In this document: positions 8,584 through 18,131 of the stretch, in pieces
Numbering within the stretch: the first letter of the stretch is position 1
Layout of the letters: each line of letters starts with the position of its first letter
Made by a program: the position numbers and the translations under genes
From: Bacteroidota bacterium
Lineage (GTDB): Bacteria > Bacteroidota > Bacteroidia > Cytophagales > Cyclobacteriaceae
NCBI GenBank assembly: GCA_016191555.1
Contig: JACPVX010000041.1
Span: 248,001-312,000, forward strand
DNA: 64,000 nt
Reading direction: 5' to 3'
Notes under the pieces: model-generated
The model's input: the letters and a program-made list of their open reading frames with translations, nothing else
Told to the model about the DNA's origin: nothing
Databases searched by the model: none

Positions 8584-9357
8584 ATGGCACAATCACATGT
8601 AATCGACTATCAGATTAAAGGAGAGAGCATTCAAATTGTAGAAGTAGAACTCGATCCGGCAGAAACCGTCATTGCGGAGGCAGGTGCAATGCTCTTTATG
8701 GAAGAGGGAATTTTATTTGAAACGAAAATGGGCGATGGCTCCAATCCACAACAAGGATTGTTTGATAAATTACTTTCGGCAGGCAGTCGCTTGTTAACTG
8801 GTGAGTCGCTCTTTATGACGCATTTCACCAATCGAGGAAGTCGGAAATCGAAAGTTGGTTTTTCTGCGCCTTATCCCGGCACGGTAATTCCGGTTGACTT
8901 AGCTAAGTGCCCCGGACAAGAATTGGTGGTGCAGAAGGATGGTTTCTTGTGTGCTGCTTATGGCACAAAACTTTCCATTGTCTTCAATCGAAAAATTGGA
9001 GCCGGCTTAGTTGGTGGTGAAGGATTTATTTTACAGAAACTGCAAGGTGATGGGCTGGCGTTCGTACATGCCGGTGGCACTGTTATTGAACGTACACTCA
9101 ATAATGAAACCTTGCGTGTAGATACGGGCTGCGTGGTGGCTTTTGAATCGCAGATTGATTTTGATGTAGAGCGCTCCGGCAGTTTGAAGTCGATGGTGTT
9201 TGGTGGTGAAGGAATTTTTCTGGCAACATTGCGCGGCACTGGCAAAGTATGGTTGCAGTCGATGCCGATTCGTAAATTGATTCAGGCGTTGGCGCCCTAT
9301 GGTAACAACAGCAGCAAAGAAGGTAGCTCGCTGCTCGGAAGTTTATTTGAAAGTTAA
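8584..9357 (+). CDS. TIGR00266/AIM24 family protein
   Basis: This 257-residue protein is an all-beta fold of the AIM24 family. It shows the usual early segment [29 protein letters not shown], the FMTHFTNRG motif, and the glycine-rich stretch [27 protein letters not shown] near the C-terminus. No signal peptide is present, so it is probably cytosolic or peripheral to the membrane. The yeast namesake is a mitochondrial inner-membrane protein; the bacterial role is not settled. It is embedded in the gltX gene run, with 6-bp gaps on both sides. Confidence 0.88.
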   Translation: MAQSHVIDYQIKGESIQIVEVELDPAETVIAEAGAMLFMEEGILFETKMGDGSNPQQGLFDKLLSAGSRLLTGESLFMTHFTNRGSRKSKVGFSAPYPGTVIPVDLAKCPGQELVVQKDGFLCAAYGTKLSIVFNRKIGAGLVGGEGFILQKLQGDGLAFVHAGGTVIERTLNNETLRVDTGCVVAFESQIDFDVERSGSLKSMVFGGEGIFLATLRGTGKVWLQSMPIRKLIQALAPYGNNSSKEGSSLLGSLFES

Positions 9358-9363
9358 GATCGA

Positions 9364-10578
9364 ATGCGTCCTCTAAAATTAGGTTTGATTCGCGAAGGCA
9401 AAGTACCACCCGATAAGCGCGTGGCATTTACTCCTGTACAAACAGAAGAAATTCAACAGCGCTTCGCGCATGTTCAGGTGGTTTGCCAACCGAGTACTGT
9501 GCGGTGCTTTAAAGATGAGGAGTACAATGATCATGGTATTGCTTCGCAAGAGGACTTGTCGGATTGCGATGTGCTGATGGGAATCAAAGAAGTACCTATT
9601 CCGAATCTGATTGCCGGAAAAACCTATCTCTTCTTTTCACACACGTTGAAAAAGCAGCCTTACAATCGCAAGCTGCTGCAAGAAGTGCTGAAGAAAAAAA
9701 TCAAACTGATTGATTACGAAACTTTAAAGGATCATCAGGGAAATCGCTTAGTGGCATTTGGCCGGTATGCCGGGATTGTGGGTGCCTACAATGGGTTGTG
9801 GGCATATGGAAAACGCTACAACTTATTTCAACTTCGCAGAGCGAATGAATGCTTTGATGTGAACGATTTGAAATTGGAATTGCGCAAAGTGCAATTGTCT
9901 CCGATCAAAATTGTATTAACCGGAGCCGGGCGTGTGGGAAAAGGTGCTATGGAAACTTTGGACACAGCAGGCATCCGAAAAGTGAATCCGGCCGATTTTC
10001 TGTCGCAAACTTTTCAGGAACCGGTGTATACACAGTTGAGCAGTGCCGATTATCATACCCGATTGAAGGGCGGTCATTTTAATCGCGAAGAGTTTCACAC
10101 AAACCCGCAAGCGTATGCTTCGCACTTTGTTGATTTCGCAAAAGTGTCTGACATATTAATGGCCGGAGCTTTTTGGAATCCTCATGCTCCGCGTTTGTTC
10201 GAAGTCAATGATATGAAATCACCCGACTTTCGAATCAAAGTAATTGCGGACATCACCTGTGATATCAATGGCTCGATTCCTAGTACCAAGAAAGCCAGCA
10301 CTATTGCAGATCCGCTTTACGATTATCATGCGCTTTCTGATTCCATACAACCAGCTTTGAGTAATGAAAGTAACATTACGGTGATGGCGGTAGACAATTT
10401 ACCTTGCGAATTGCCGCGCAGCGCCTCGGAAGAATTTGGTCGTGATTTGATTGACCGCATTTTGAAGCCATTGTTGCTGGAAGACGTAGATGATATTATT
10501 GCTCGTGCAACGATGGCCGAAAATGGCGACCTCACTCCTGCCTTCGAATACTTACGCGATTACGTTAATCAAGAATAA
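9364..10578 (+). CDS. Saccharopine/alanine dehydrogenase-like NAD(P) oxidoreductase
   Basis: The first 135 residues fit the N-terminal domain of the alanine dehydrogenase/transhydrogenase/saccharopine dehydrogenase family: LGLIREGKVPPDKRVAFTP, then MGIKEVP and YLFFSHTLKKQPYNR. A Rossmann nucleotide-binding loop, TGAGRVGKGAMETL, follows at about residue 186-199. The later DITCDINGSIPSTKKASTI and AVDNLPCELPRSASEEFG segments resemble lysine-forming saccharopine dehydrogenase. The substrate cannot be fixed from the sequence; lysine or an alpha-amino acid is likely. It lies within the gltX cluster, 12 bp before the DUF4286 gene. Confidence 0.82.
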   Translation: MRPLKLGLIREGKVPPDKRVAFTPVQTEEIQQRFAHVQVVCQPSTVRCFKDEEYNDHGIASQEDLSDCDVLMGIKEVPIPNLIAGKTYLFFSHTLKKQPYNRKLLQEVLKKKIKLIDYETLKDHQGNRLVAFGRYAGIVGAYNGLWAYGKRYNLFQLRRANECFDVNDLKLELRKVQLSPIKIVLTGAGRVGKGAMETLDTAGIRKVNPADFLSQTFQEPVYTQLSSADYHTRLKGGHFNREEFHTNPQAYASHFVDFAKVSDILMAGAFWNPHAPRLFEVNDMKSPDFRIKVIADITCDINGSIPSTKKASTIADPLYDYHALSDSIQPALSNESNITVMAVDNLPCELPRSASEEFGRDLIDRILKPLLLEDVDDIIARATMAENGDLTPAFEYLRDYVNQE

Positions 10579-10590
10579 AAAATTGCTCTC

Positions 10591-10896
10591 ATGTTTTTAT
10601 ACAACGTTACCATCGGCATCGACAAAGACATTGAAACCGAATGGCTGCAATGGGTGAAGCAAAACTACCTGCCAGCCATGATGGCCACCGGTTTTTTCCG
10701 CGATTGCAAACTTTACCGAGTGGTGACACATGATGATGAATCATCTGTATCGTATAGCATTCAGGTATTTGCCGAAAATATTGAGAATGTAGTAAACTAT
10801 TTGAATCAACACACCGCCACCATCATCGAGGGTCATCGATTAAAATTCAAAGACAAGCATGTGGCGTTTAATACGCTGCTGGAAGAGGTGGTTTGA
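10591..10896 (+). CDS. DUF4286 family protein
   Basis: This is a 101-residue cytosolic protein whose start, MFLYNVTIGIDKDIETEWLQWVKQNYLP, and central FRDCKLYRVVTHDDES are characteristic of DUF4286, a family common in Bacteroidota with a ferredoxin-like (dimeric alpha/beta barrel) fold. No catalytic residue is assigned. It is the last gene of the gltX run. Confidence 0.85.
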   Translation: MFLYNVTIGIDKDIETEWLQWVKQNYLPAMMATGFFRDCKLYRVVTHDDESSVSYSIQVFAENIENVVNYLNQHTATIIEGHRLKFKDKHVAFNTLLEEVV

Positions 10897-10965
10897 GATT
10901 AGCGATCATTCTAACATTACTCCCTGATTAGCCGTAGATTTTTACGGTAACCAAAAAGGAACAAA

Positions 10966-11955
10966 ATGAGCAGTGACATTTTAATCTATCAAAATCAGGA
11001 TGGCAACATTAAGATTGATGTTCGTTTAGAAGAAGAAACGGTTTGGCTAACGCAAGACCAAATGGCCACCCTTTTTGGTAAAGCCAAATCAACCATCAAC
11101 GAACATATTAAGAATGTTTATGATGAAAATGAATTAGTGGAATCAGTCACAATGAAGAAATTCGGAAATTCCGAATTTCAGCAAAAAGCCCCCAATTACT
11201 ATAATTTAGATGTTATCATTTCTGTCGGCTATCGGGTTAAATCGGTACAAGGAACTCAGTTTCGGATTTGGGCAACGCAACGCCTGAAGGAATACATTGT
11301 AAAAGGTTTTGCGCTTAATGACGAGCGATTCAAAACGGGTAATTCAATGAATTACTTTTCTGAATTACAAGAGCGCATTCGCGAGATCCGTTTGTCGGAA
11401 CGCTTTTTTTACCAAAAAATAAAAGACATCTACACCACCAGTATCGATTACAATCCGAATGACGAAAAAACGGTAGCGTTTTTTAAGACAGTGCAAAACA
11501 AGTTGCTTTGGGCCATCAGCAGTAACACAGCAGCCGAATTGGTTTACCGAAGGGTAGATGCCTCTCTCCCATTACTGGGGATGCAATCCTTAGACAAAAA
11601 AAACGCATCTGCCATCAAGAAATCAGATGTAAGCATTGCCAAAAATTATCTGACTGAAGATGAAATCCGGTTGCTCGGGCTTTTGGTGGAACAATATCTT
11701 GCTTTTGCCGAAACCATGGCACAACAGCAAACTCCCATGTATATGAATGACTGGATAAAACGTCTGGACGGTCTCTTAGAATTGAACGGTCGGGAGTTGC
11801 TTACTCATGCCGGAAAAATAAGTCATGACATGGCAATAGAGAAATCCTCTACCGAATTCGAAAAATTCAGACTTGCACAAGTAGCAAATCAGAAAGAACA
11901 AAGCCTGAAAGAGTTGGAGCAAGATATTAATGATCTGAAGAAAAAGCAGAAGTAG
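10966..11955 (+). CDS. RhuM family protein
   Basis: This 329-residue protein has the RhuM layout. An N-terminal DNA-binding-like segment (ETVWLTQDQMATLFGKAKSTINEHIKN) is followed by the PNYYNLDVIISVGYRVKSVQGTQFRIWATQRLKEYIVKGF core, then helical regions and a Lys/Glu-rich coiled-coil end. RhuM was named from a Salmonella pathogenicity island, and such genes are scattered among mobile and defence regions; the biochemical role is unknown. Here it stands alone between housekeeping genes, 70 bp after DUF4286 and only 2 bp from the convergent acyl-CoA dehydrogenase gene. It is probably an acquired gene. A short AAGGA lies 7 bp before the ATG. Confidence 0.88.
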   Translation: MSSDILIYQNQDGNIKIDVRLEEETVWLTQDQMATLFGKAKSTINEHIKNVYDENELVESVTMKKFGNSEFQQKAPNYYNLDVIISVGYRVKSVQGTQFRIWATQRLKEYIVKGFALNDERFKTGNSMNYFSELQERIREIRLSERFFYQKIKDIYTTSIDYNPNDEKTVAFFKTVQNKLLWAISSNTAAELVYRRVDASLPLLGMQSLDKKNASAIKKSDVSIAKNYLTEDEIRLLGLLVEQYLAFAETMAQQQTPMYMNDWIKRLDGLLELNGRELLTHAGKISHDMAIEKSSTEFEKFRLAQVANQKEQSLKELEQDINDLKKKQK

Positions 11956-11957
11956 CT

Positions 11958-13097
11958 TTACTTCAACAGCTCTCTCGAAATCACCATCTTTTGAATTTCG
12001 GTAGTGCCTTCGTAGATCTGTGTAATCTTCGCATCGCGCATCAGGCGCTCTACATGAAACTCTTTTACGTAGCCATAACCTCCATGAATTTGAACTGCCT
12101 CGGTGGTCACTTCTTGGGCAATCTGGCTCGCGTATAATTTCGCCATAGCAGCAGCCTTCACAAAATCTTTCTTCTCATCTTTCAGGTAGGCAGCTTTAAA
12201 AATCAATAAGCGCGCAGTTTCAATTTTTGTGGCCATTTCGGCAAGTTTAAATTGTGTGGACTGGTGCTCGGACAAATGTTTGCCAAAGGCTTTGCGTTCT
12301 TTTGAATATTTCAATGCTAATTCATACGCACCGCAAGCGATGCCCAGAGCCTGTGCGGCAATACCTATGCGTCCTCCGTTCAATGTCGTCATCGCAAAAG
12401 TAAATCCGAAACCATCATCGCCGATACGATTGGCTTTTGGCAGTTTCACATCCGTAAACATCAATGAATGTGTGTCGCTGCCGCGGATACCCATTTTATC
12501 TTCCTTCTTTCCGACCACAAATCCGGGCATGCCTCGCTCTACAATCAAAGCGTTGATACCCTTGTGTTTTTTCTCCGGATGGGTTTGCGCAATCACAATA
12601 TAAACACTGGCGCTCTTGCCGTTGGTGATCCAGTTTTTGGTTCCGTTCAGTAAGTAGTGATCGCCTTTGTCTTCGGCTGTGGTGCGCTGACTCGTAGCGT
12701 CTGAGCCAGCCTCAGGCTCTGATAAACAAAAGGCACCAATCACCTCTCCCGTGGTCAGCTTCTTCAAATATTTTTCTTTTTGCTCTTCCGTACCAAAGCG
12801 TTCCAATCCCCAACAAACCAATGAATTGTTTACCGACATGCACACCGAAGCAGAAGCATCGATTTTTGAAATCTCTTCCATCGCTAGCACATACGAAATA
12901 GAGTCCATACCACCCCCATTGTATTTGGGGTCGGTCATCATACCCATGAAACCCAGTTCGCCCATCTTTTTGACCTGTTCTACAGGAAAACGTTGCTCAT
13001 TATCGCGGTCAATTACTCCCGGAAGGAGTTCGTTTTGGGCAAAATCGCGGGCTGCCTGCTGTACGGCCAATTGTTCTTCGGTAAGTTCGAAATTCAT
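11958..13097 (-). CDS. Acyl-CoA dehydrogenase
   Basis: This FAD enzyme catalyses alpha,beta-dehydrogenation of acyl-CoA in fatty-acid or branched-chain amino-acid breakdown. It shows the family signatures GAFCLSEPEAGSDATSQ and QIHGGYGYVKEFHVERLMRDAKI, then IYEGTTEIQKMVI near the end; the Glu of YEGTTE is the usual catalytic base of short/medium-chain members. The frame extends to 13124, but the ATG at 13097 (MNFELTEEQ) matches the family start and gives 379 residues, the usual length. Short- or branched-chain substrate is likely but not proven. Confidence 0.93.
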   Translation of the reverse strand: MNFELTEEQLAVQQAARDFAQNELLPGVIDRDNEQRFPVEQVKKMGELGFMGMMTDPKYNGGGMDSISYVLAMEEISKIDASASVCMSVNNSLVCWGLERFGTEEQKEKYLKKLTTGEVIGAFCLSEPEAGSDATSQRTTAEDKGDHYLLNGTKNWITNGKSASVYIVIAQTHPEKKHKGINALIVERGMPGFVVGKKEDKMGIRGSDTHSLMFTDVKLPKANRIGDDGFGFTFAMTTLNGGRIGIAAQALGIACGAYELALKYSKERKAFGKHLSEHQSTQFKLAEMATKIETARLLIFKAAYLKDEKKDFVKAAAMAKLYASQIAQEVTTEAVQIHGGYGYVKEFHVERLMRDAKITQIYEGTTEIQKMVISRELLK

Positions 13098-13175
13098 GGT
13101 TTCTATCGTTTGAAATAATAACAATGATAGTGGTTAAAATGATTTGAACGAGCGTTTGGAGGTTGAAAAAAGTTA

Positions 13176-13209
13176 TAAAAAAAGCCCTCCCGAATTTTTG
13201 AGGGAAGGC
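13176..13209 (-). terminator. Rho-independent terminator of the propeller-amidohydrolase gene
   Basis: Read on the minus strand, GCCTTCCC and GGGAGGGC pair (8 bp including one G-T) around a ten-base loop and are followed by seven T. It sits 65 bp beyond the stop of the gene at 13274. Confidence 0.85.
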
Positions 13210-13238
13210 TTCTTGATTCTAAAAGCTATTACTTTTTT

Positions 13239-13271
13239 AAGTGTCGGACACTTTGTAAGTGTCCTGACCCC
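13239..13271. repeat. REP-like nested palindrome next to a stop codon
   Basis: AAGTGTC (239-245), GGACACTT (246-253) and AAGTGTCC (257-264) make two overlapping inverted repeats: one of 7 bp with a one-base loop, one of 8 bp with a three-base loop. On the minus strand the unit begins GGGGTCAGGACACTT directly after the stop codon of the amidohydrolase. The form recalls REP palindromes mobilised by RAYT transposases, but no such transposase lies in this window. Confidence 0.45.
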
Positions 13272-13273
13272 AA

Positions 13274-16200
13274 TTACTTGATCCCCGGCACACCCACAGG
13301 TGCTGCCTGATCTTTAGCAAAATCAGGTGCTTTGCGAACGGTAGGGTACACCTCATCAAGTGTGTTGCCATCGTACAAGCGACCGTTTTTCATCACTCTG
13401 AACACCGAGTTTGTGTTTCGGATATTCTCCAACGGATTTTTATCTAGGATAATCAAATCGGCTAGTTTGCCTGCTTCGATGCTACCGATATCGCCATCTA
13501 AACCGATCGCTCTCGCTCCGTGAATAGTAGCAACTTTCAGCGCATCTAAATTGCGCATGCCACCGGAAGCGATGCTCCACAATTCCCAGTGGTAGCCCAA
13601 GCCTTGCAACTGACCGTGTGAACCCACACCGGCATTGCCTCCGGCTTTCACTAGGTCATTTACAAACTTGGCGTGGTCTTCAAATACGTGCTCTTCTTTC
13701 ATAAACCATCCTGGTCTGCGTCTGGATTTTTGATCAAGCTCCGATTTAGCTGTAAAGTGATTCAACTTTGGATCGCCATTTACATTTTCTGTGGCATAAT
13801 AAAAATTCTCTGCCCACGGTCCGCCATACGCCACCAACAAAGTAGGTGTGTAGGTCATCTTGGCTTCTGCGATTGACGTAGCCAAATCTTTGTACAATGG
13901 ATAAATAGGCAACGCATGCTCATGTCCCGGATAACCATCAATCAGGTTGGTCAGGTTCAATTTAAAATCAAGACCACCTTCCGTAGTCGGCATCAATCCT
14001 TGTTCTTTCGCTGCTTGAATGATCCACTGGCGATGTTGACGATTTCCGGTCAAATACATCTTGATGGTTTTCGTATTGAAGTATTCGGAATATTGCTTCA
14101 AAATGTCTTTCGCCTGATCGGCATCTTTCAAGTTATAAGCCCAGAAGCCCACGCCTGGTCCGGTAGAATAAATTCTTGGTCCGATAATCTGACCGGTTTC
14201 CACCATATCACCATAGGTCAACACATCGGTGGTGGCTGTTTGAGGATCGCGGGTGGTAGTAACCCCATAAGCTAGGTTAGCGGCATACATCCACACCTGA
14301 TTTTTATGAACGCCCCATGCCGGCCACATGTGCGCATGTGTATCCACAAAGCCGGGCACGATGGTTTTTCCACTCATGTCCATCTTTTGTACAGTTGCAT
14401 CCACATTAATCGAACCGGCTGCGCCCACTTGCTTGATGCGCGCATTTTCAATCAACACATCGCCACGCTCAATCACTTCATCACCATTCATGGTAATGAT
14501 GCGTGCGTTTTGCAATAAGACTTTTCCTTGTGGGATGTCTTTTTGCACCGTTACTTTTATTCGTACTTCCGTTGGCTTGTAAGGTTCGTCTTTCTTGTCC
14601 TTCTTCTTATCGGCAGCATCCTTCTTCTCATCTTTCTTTTCGTCTTTCTTGTCACCCTTCGCTTCTTCTAATTCTTTTGCCTTCTCTTCTTCTGCTTTTT
14701 TCTTCTTCAGGTAATCTTCTTTCGCTTTCGCGGAATCGAGGTGGTAAGTAAAGAACGCATTACCTAAAGTGAAGTAAACTGCTTTTGCGTTGTTGGACCA
14801 GCTTGCAAATTCGCCACCAATCTTAGTCAGTTTGCGTGCCGGAAATTGTGCACGGTCTGCTTCGGCTACAGAAATTTTAGGAACATCGCCACCGGTTTTT
14901 GGAATGGTCACCACATAAATTTCATTGTTGATTTGCGCCAGCGCTTTGTCGCCTTCGGGAGCAATTTTAATTACATCAGCAATAGAAGGTTCTTGTGCAG
15001 GCTCCATTTCTGATTCGTTCAACATACAATTGTGCTCCATCAATATAGAACCATACACGGTAATACCGCTTACTTTCAAATGACCTTTTTCATCGGTGCC
15101 ATCCCAGCGAATGGATAACAATCCTTTTTGTCCGTGATACAAATAGATGCGATCGTCTGTTTTCGTAAAATGAGGAGCTCCGCGTCCTTTCGCTTTCGCG
15201 ATGAAATTGACGTTGCCGCCATCACCGGAAATCCACAACAAATCTTCTTGTGCTCCGGCAAAGAATGGATCGGCTGCATCTTTAAATGTTTGAGTCGCAC
15301 CACGGAAGAAAACAATTTTATTTCCTTGATAAGACCATACAGGCTCGGTGTATAATCCGGCCACATTCGTTAACCGAACGGGCTTGGCATCTTTTGCTTT
15401 GAAATTGATTTTATATAAGTGACCAGCATTGTTTTCCCATGTAACCCACGCCAGTTGACTTCCATCCGGACTCCAGGTAGGTTGTGCTTCGGTAAAATTG
15501 TTGCTGGTAATTCTTTTATATGTCGCTTTCGCGATGTCATACAAATACAAACGATTCAACGCAGTGAAGGCAACTTGTTTTCCATCGGGCGAAACGACTG
15601 CATCGCGAATCTGTGTGGCGATCATGTCTTTGTCATCCTTAATAGGATATTTAAAATCAACACGTGGGCCAACCAACAATTCGGTTTCCATTTGGAACGG
15701 AATGTTGATGGCATCGCCACCCGCTACCGGTATGCGGTAGAATTTTCCTCCATAAGAAGCAACCACTTCTTTGCTGTCGGGCGTGAAGGACATAGCAGGC
15801 AATACTCCAAGTGGTGCGATGGATTCTTGCTCGTCATGTTGCACCGGATACGCCAACCATTTTTCATCGCCTGTTTTTAAATCGCGAAGAACCAGACCCG
15901 TCTGATCGTTGTAGCGTGTGCCATATACCAACCATTTTCCGTCCGGTGAAAGCGTTGGCGTAAAGGCTGAACCGTAGCGCTGTGTTTTGCGATCGGTTTC
16001 ACCTGTCTCTCGATCATACACTCCTAATTGATATTGCGGAAACTGTGCGTTGTAATTCCATGCTCCGAATCGTTGCGAATACCATACGTAGCGGCCATCA
16101 TTTCCGAAGGCGGGCTCCACTACTTTCAGGTTATCCGGCTTGCCAATTAATTGGGCTCCGGAGCCACCATCTTTGTGAAACATCCAAAGTTTAAGGTTGC

Positions 16201-16696
16201 GGGTGCCTCGCGATCCGACAATATAATTTCCATCGGGCGTCCACTCAGCAGATTGGTAATGATCGGTGTTGCCTTTTGTTACCTGCAGTGAATCTTTTTT
16301 GTCCAGCGCAAACCACCAGATGTTTTCGCCACCGGTGCGATCGGAGATAAACAAGAGTTTGGTGCCATCGGGACTGAACTTAGGATGTGAATCGAAGCTC
16401 ATGCCACTCGTAAACTGATTTGGCTTGCCACCGGTAATAGGCATGGTGAAAATATCGCCCAAGAAATCAAATGCAATTGTTTTACCATCGGGGCTAACAT
16501 CCAGCGACATCCAAGTGCCTTCGGAAGTTTTGATAGGAATTCTGCGACCGACCTCCAAAGGAAGATCTCTCTTTTTCTTCGGTTTTTCTTTTTTGACCGA
16601 ATCTGCCTTGGCTTCTTTTTTGGGCTCTTGCGCCTGCGCGAATAGCGTGGAAAGCGTTAGCAGAAAAAGCAATGAATAGCTGTATATTTTCTTCAT
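13274..16696 (-). CDS. Amidohydrolase with N-terminal TolB-like beta-propeller, exported
   Basis: A signal peptide (ending LFAQAQ, about residue 22) is followed by a propeller of PD40/TolB-type blades up to about residue 640, recognised by repeated SPDG, TPDG and WSPDGSQLAW motifs. A long Lys/Glu/Asp-rich low-complexity linker lies at about 660-715, and an amidohydrolase domain begins near 730. Its metal-binding HxH is His787 and His789 (VDTHAHMW), followed by PGHEHAL and GSHGQLQGLGYHWE. It is probably periplasmic and may act on cyclic amide, dipeptide or similar bonds; the substrate is unknown. The domain pairing is known in Bacteroidota and Proteobacteria. Confidence 0.9.
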   Translation of the reverse strand: MKKIYSYSLLFLLTLSTLFAQAQEPKKEAKADSVKKEKPKKKRDLPLEVGRRIPIKTSEGTWMSLDVSPDGKTIAFDFLGDIFTMPITGGKPNQFTSGMSFDSHPKFSPDGTKLLFISDRTGGENIWWFALDKKDSLQVTKGNTDHYQSAEWTPDGNYIVGSRGTRNLKLWMFHKDGGSGAQLIGKPDNLKVVEPAFGNDGRYVWYSQRFGAWNYNAQFPQYQLGVYDRETGETDRKTQRYGSAFTPTLSPDGKWLVYGTRYNDQTGLVLRDLKTGDEKWLAYPVQHDEQESIAPLGVLPAMSFTPDSKEVVASYGGKFYRIPVAGGDAINIPFQMETELLVGPRVDFKYPIKDDKDMIATQIRDAVVSPDGKQVAFTALNRLYLYDIAKATYKRITSNNFTEAQPTWSPDGSQLAWVTWENNAGHLYKINFKAKDAKPVRLTNVAGLYTEPVWSYQGNKIVFFRGATQTFKDAADPFFAGAQEDLLWISGDGGNVNFIAKAKGRGAPHFTKTDDRIYLYHGQKGLLSIRWDGTDEKGHLKVSGITVYGSILMEHNCMLNESEMEPAQEPSIADVIKIAPEGDKALAQINNEIYVVTIPKTGGDVPKISVAEADRAQFPARKLTKIGGEFASWSNNAKAVYFTLGNAFFTYHLDSAKAKEDYLKKKKAEEEKAKELEEAKGDKKDEKKDEKKDAADKKKDKKDEPYKPTEVRIKVTVQKDIPQGKVLLQNARIITMNGDEVIERGDVLIENARIKQVGAAGSINVDATVQKMDMSGKTIVPGFVDTHAHMWPAWGVHKNQVWMYAANLAYGVTTTRDPQTATTDVLTYGDMVETGQIIGPRIYSTGPGVGFWAYNLKDADQAKDILKQYSEYFNTKTIKMYLTGNRQHRQWIIQAAKEQGLMPTTEGGLDFKLNLTNLIDGYPGHEHALPIYPLYKDLATSIAEAKMTYTPTLLVAYGGPWAENFYYATENVNGDPKLNHFTAKSELDQKSRRRPGWFMKEEHVFEDHAKFVNDLVKAGGNAGVGSHGQLQGLGYHWELWSIASGGMRNLDALKVATIHGARAIGLDGDIGSIEAGKLADLIILDKNPLENIRNTNSVFRVMKNGRLYDGNTLDEVYPTVRKAPDFAKDQAAPVGVPGIK

Positions 16697-16805
16697 AACA
16701 TGATAAGTTGTGTGGCAAGATAAACCGATTTCAGAGTATTATGAATCGTGTAATTATGTGGTCGGTGGCGATAGGGTATAAAAGCCGATTCCTCTATTTG
16801 AAAAT

Positions 16806-16835
16806 AAAAAAGTCAGGCTTTCACCTGACTTTTTA
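16806..16835 (-). terminator. Rho-independent terminator (bidirectional form)
   Basis: AGTCAGG (16811-16817) and CCTGACT (16824-16830) pair around a six-base loop with A-rich and T-rich flanks on the two sides. It lies 21 bp past the end of the minus-strand gene at 16856. Confidence 0.88.
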
Positions 16836-16855
16836 CGATCTAATCGTATAGTTTC

Positions 16856-17686
16856 TTATTTCAAAACTCCCAAAAATGCGGAACCTAAATTATCGGCAAT
16901 GTTTTTGCGATACTTAGCGCTTTTGCGGTATTCGTCTGTTAAAAATTCCTTCCATACGGCATCCCAATCGCTTTGCTTGGACATCACAAATGCCAACTCC
17001 TCGGGTTTGCCAAATTCAATGGCTTGCTTTTTCAGCGGAAGCTTCTTGCGATTGGCATCCACAAATTCTGTGAAATCCAGAATGGTAAAAAGTTTAGGAT
17101 CAGTTGTCATTTTTTTAAAAATCTCCGGACCTGAAATGCCGGTGGTGATAGAAAGTTCAGGCCAGTAGTCACTCTTGATTTTATTGGCGTGCTTCATGTG
17201 GGTGCTACCACCTATGATTTCAGCAGAGTACCCTGCAAATGATTTTTTGATTTGTGAAAGATCCGTCAGGTTAGGCGCGTCTTTGTGTGTTACCATCACC
17301 ACCGGATTGGACATGAAAGCGGGCGCGAATTTCAATATCTTTTTGCGGTCATCGGTTACGGTCACATTCGTTACACCCAATACATTCGGATTGTTTTGAG
17401 CGGCTGCGAGGAAATTGGCAAACACCGGCTCTTTGCCCAAGTATTGAATCGTGATCTTCTTGCCATATTTAGTTTGAATGAATGCCACAAAATCTTCGAG
17501 CACATCCACACACAAACCGGCTGGTTTGCCATTTACATCTTGGATAAGTCCGGCTTGTTCATAGTAAACAACCGAAAGCGAACCTCCGGAGGCTTTTACC
17601 TTGGCCCAACTATCGCCTTGGTATTTCTGCGCAAATAGCAGCGGATAAGCTACCAGCAGCAGGAGTAATAGAACTAATTTTTTCAT
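16856..17686 (-). CDS. Family 3-type periplasmic solute-binding protein
   Basis: This is a 276-residue protein with a signal peptide (MKKLVLLLLLLVAYPLLFAQ). Its two-lobe binding-protein body shows GGSLSVVYYEQAGLIQDVNGKPAGLCVDVLEDFVAFIQ near the start and VTNVTVTDDRKKILKFAPAFMSNPVVMVTH in the middle, both typical of amino-acid-type SBP_bac_3 proteins. The longer frame from 17764 overlaps the upstream gene and lacks a signal-peptide start, so the ATG at 17686 is chosen. No permease or ATPase is adjacent. It lies 55 bp after a sigma/anti-sigma pair on the same strand, so it may act as a sensor protein rather than a transporter part. Confidence 0.82.
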   Translation of the reverse strand: MKKLVLLLLLLVAYPLLFAQKYQGDSWAKVKASGGSLSVVYYEQAGLIQDVNGKPAGLCVDVLEDFVAFIQTKYGKKITIQYLGKEPVFANFLAAAQNNPNVLGVTNVTVTDDRKKILKFAPAFMSNPVVMVTHKDAPNLTDLSQIKKSFAGYSAEIIGGSTHMKHANKIKSDYWPELSITTGISGPEIFKKMTTDPKLFTILDFTEFVDANRKKLPLKKQAIEFGKPEELAFVMSKQSDWDAVWKEFLTDEYRKSAKYRKNIADNLGSAFLGVLK

Positions 17687-17741
17687 TTGGTTTAGGGATT
17701 GAATAACAATAATAATCATTCTTTCCCTTATTCGCAGGGGT

Positions 17742-18131
17742 TTACAAACTGTGGCGATGAACAATTTTACGGTCCAACCATTGAAGGAGAATTACAAATG
17801 CAATTCCGAAAATGAACAAGCCCGTGTATCGGGATAAAAATGCAAATGCACCGAACGAAGGTTTAAATCCTACTAACACCGCGCCAATAATAGAAGCAAT
17901 AATCATCACCGAAACACCCGCCATCAGCCAATAGGTTTCCTTTCTTTCTGACAACTTCTGGCTTGCTTCTATTCTTTGTATGATTTTATCTTCAAAGTGT
18001 GCCGGCAATACAAAGTCTGGTTCTTGCTTCAGCGTATCAAAAACTTTTTGGTAAGCGCGACTATCCGCATTGGCTGAAAGCGGCTTTCCATCTTCGATCT
18101 GCTGTTGCATCAATTCTTCGTGGGATGTCAT
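17742..18131 (-). CDS. Membrane protein, probable anti-sigma factor
   Basis: This 129-residue protein has an N-terminal cytosolic helical part (SHEELMQQQIEDGKPLSANADSRAYQKVFDTLKQEP), then two hydrophobic helices near residues 70-92 and 98-118. Its ATG overlaps the stop of the ECF sigma gene by four bases (ATGA), the arrangement of co-translated sigma/anti-sigma pairs. It has no zinc-binding HxxxCxxC motif. The anti-sigma role is inferred from position and topology. Confidence 0.65.
   Translation of the reverse strand: MTSHEELMQQQIEDGKPLSANADSRAYQKVFDTLKQEPDFVLPAHFEDKIIQRIEASQKLSERKETYWLMAGVSVMIIASIIGAVLVGFKPSFGAFAFLSRYTGLFIFGIAFVILLQWLDRKIVHRHSL

Noticed and set aside
10905..10965. Hairpin CCGTA-GATTTT-TACGG before the RhuM gene as a terminator
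   Set aside because: The stem is only 5 bp and no T run follows.
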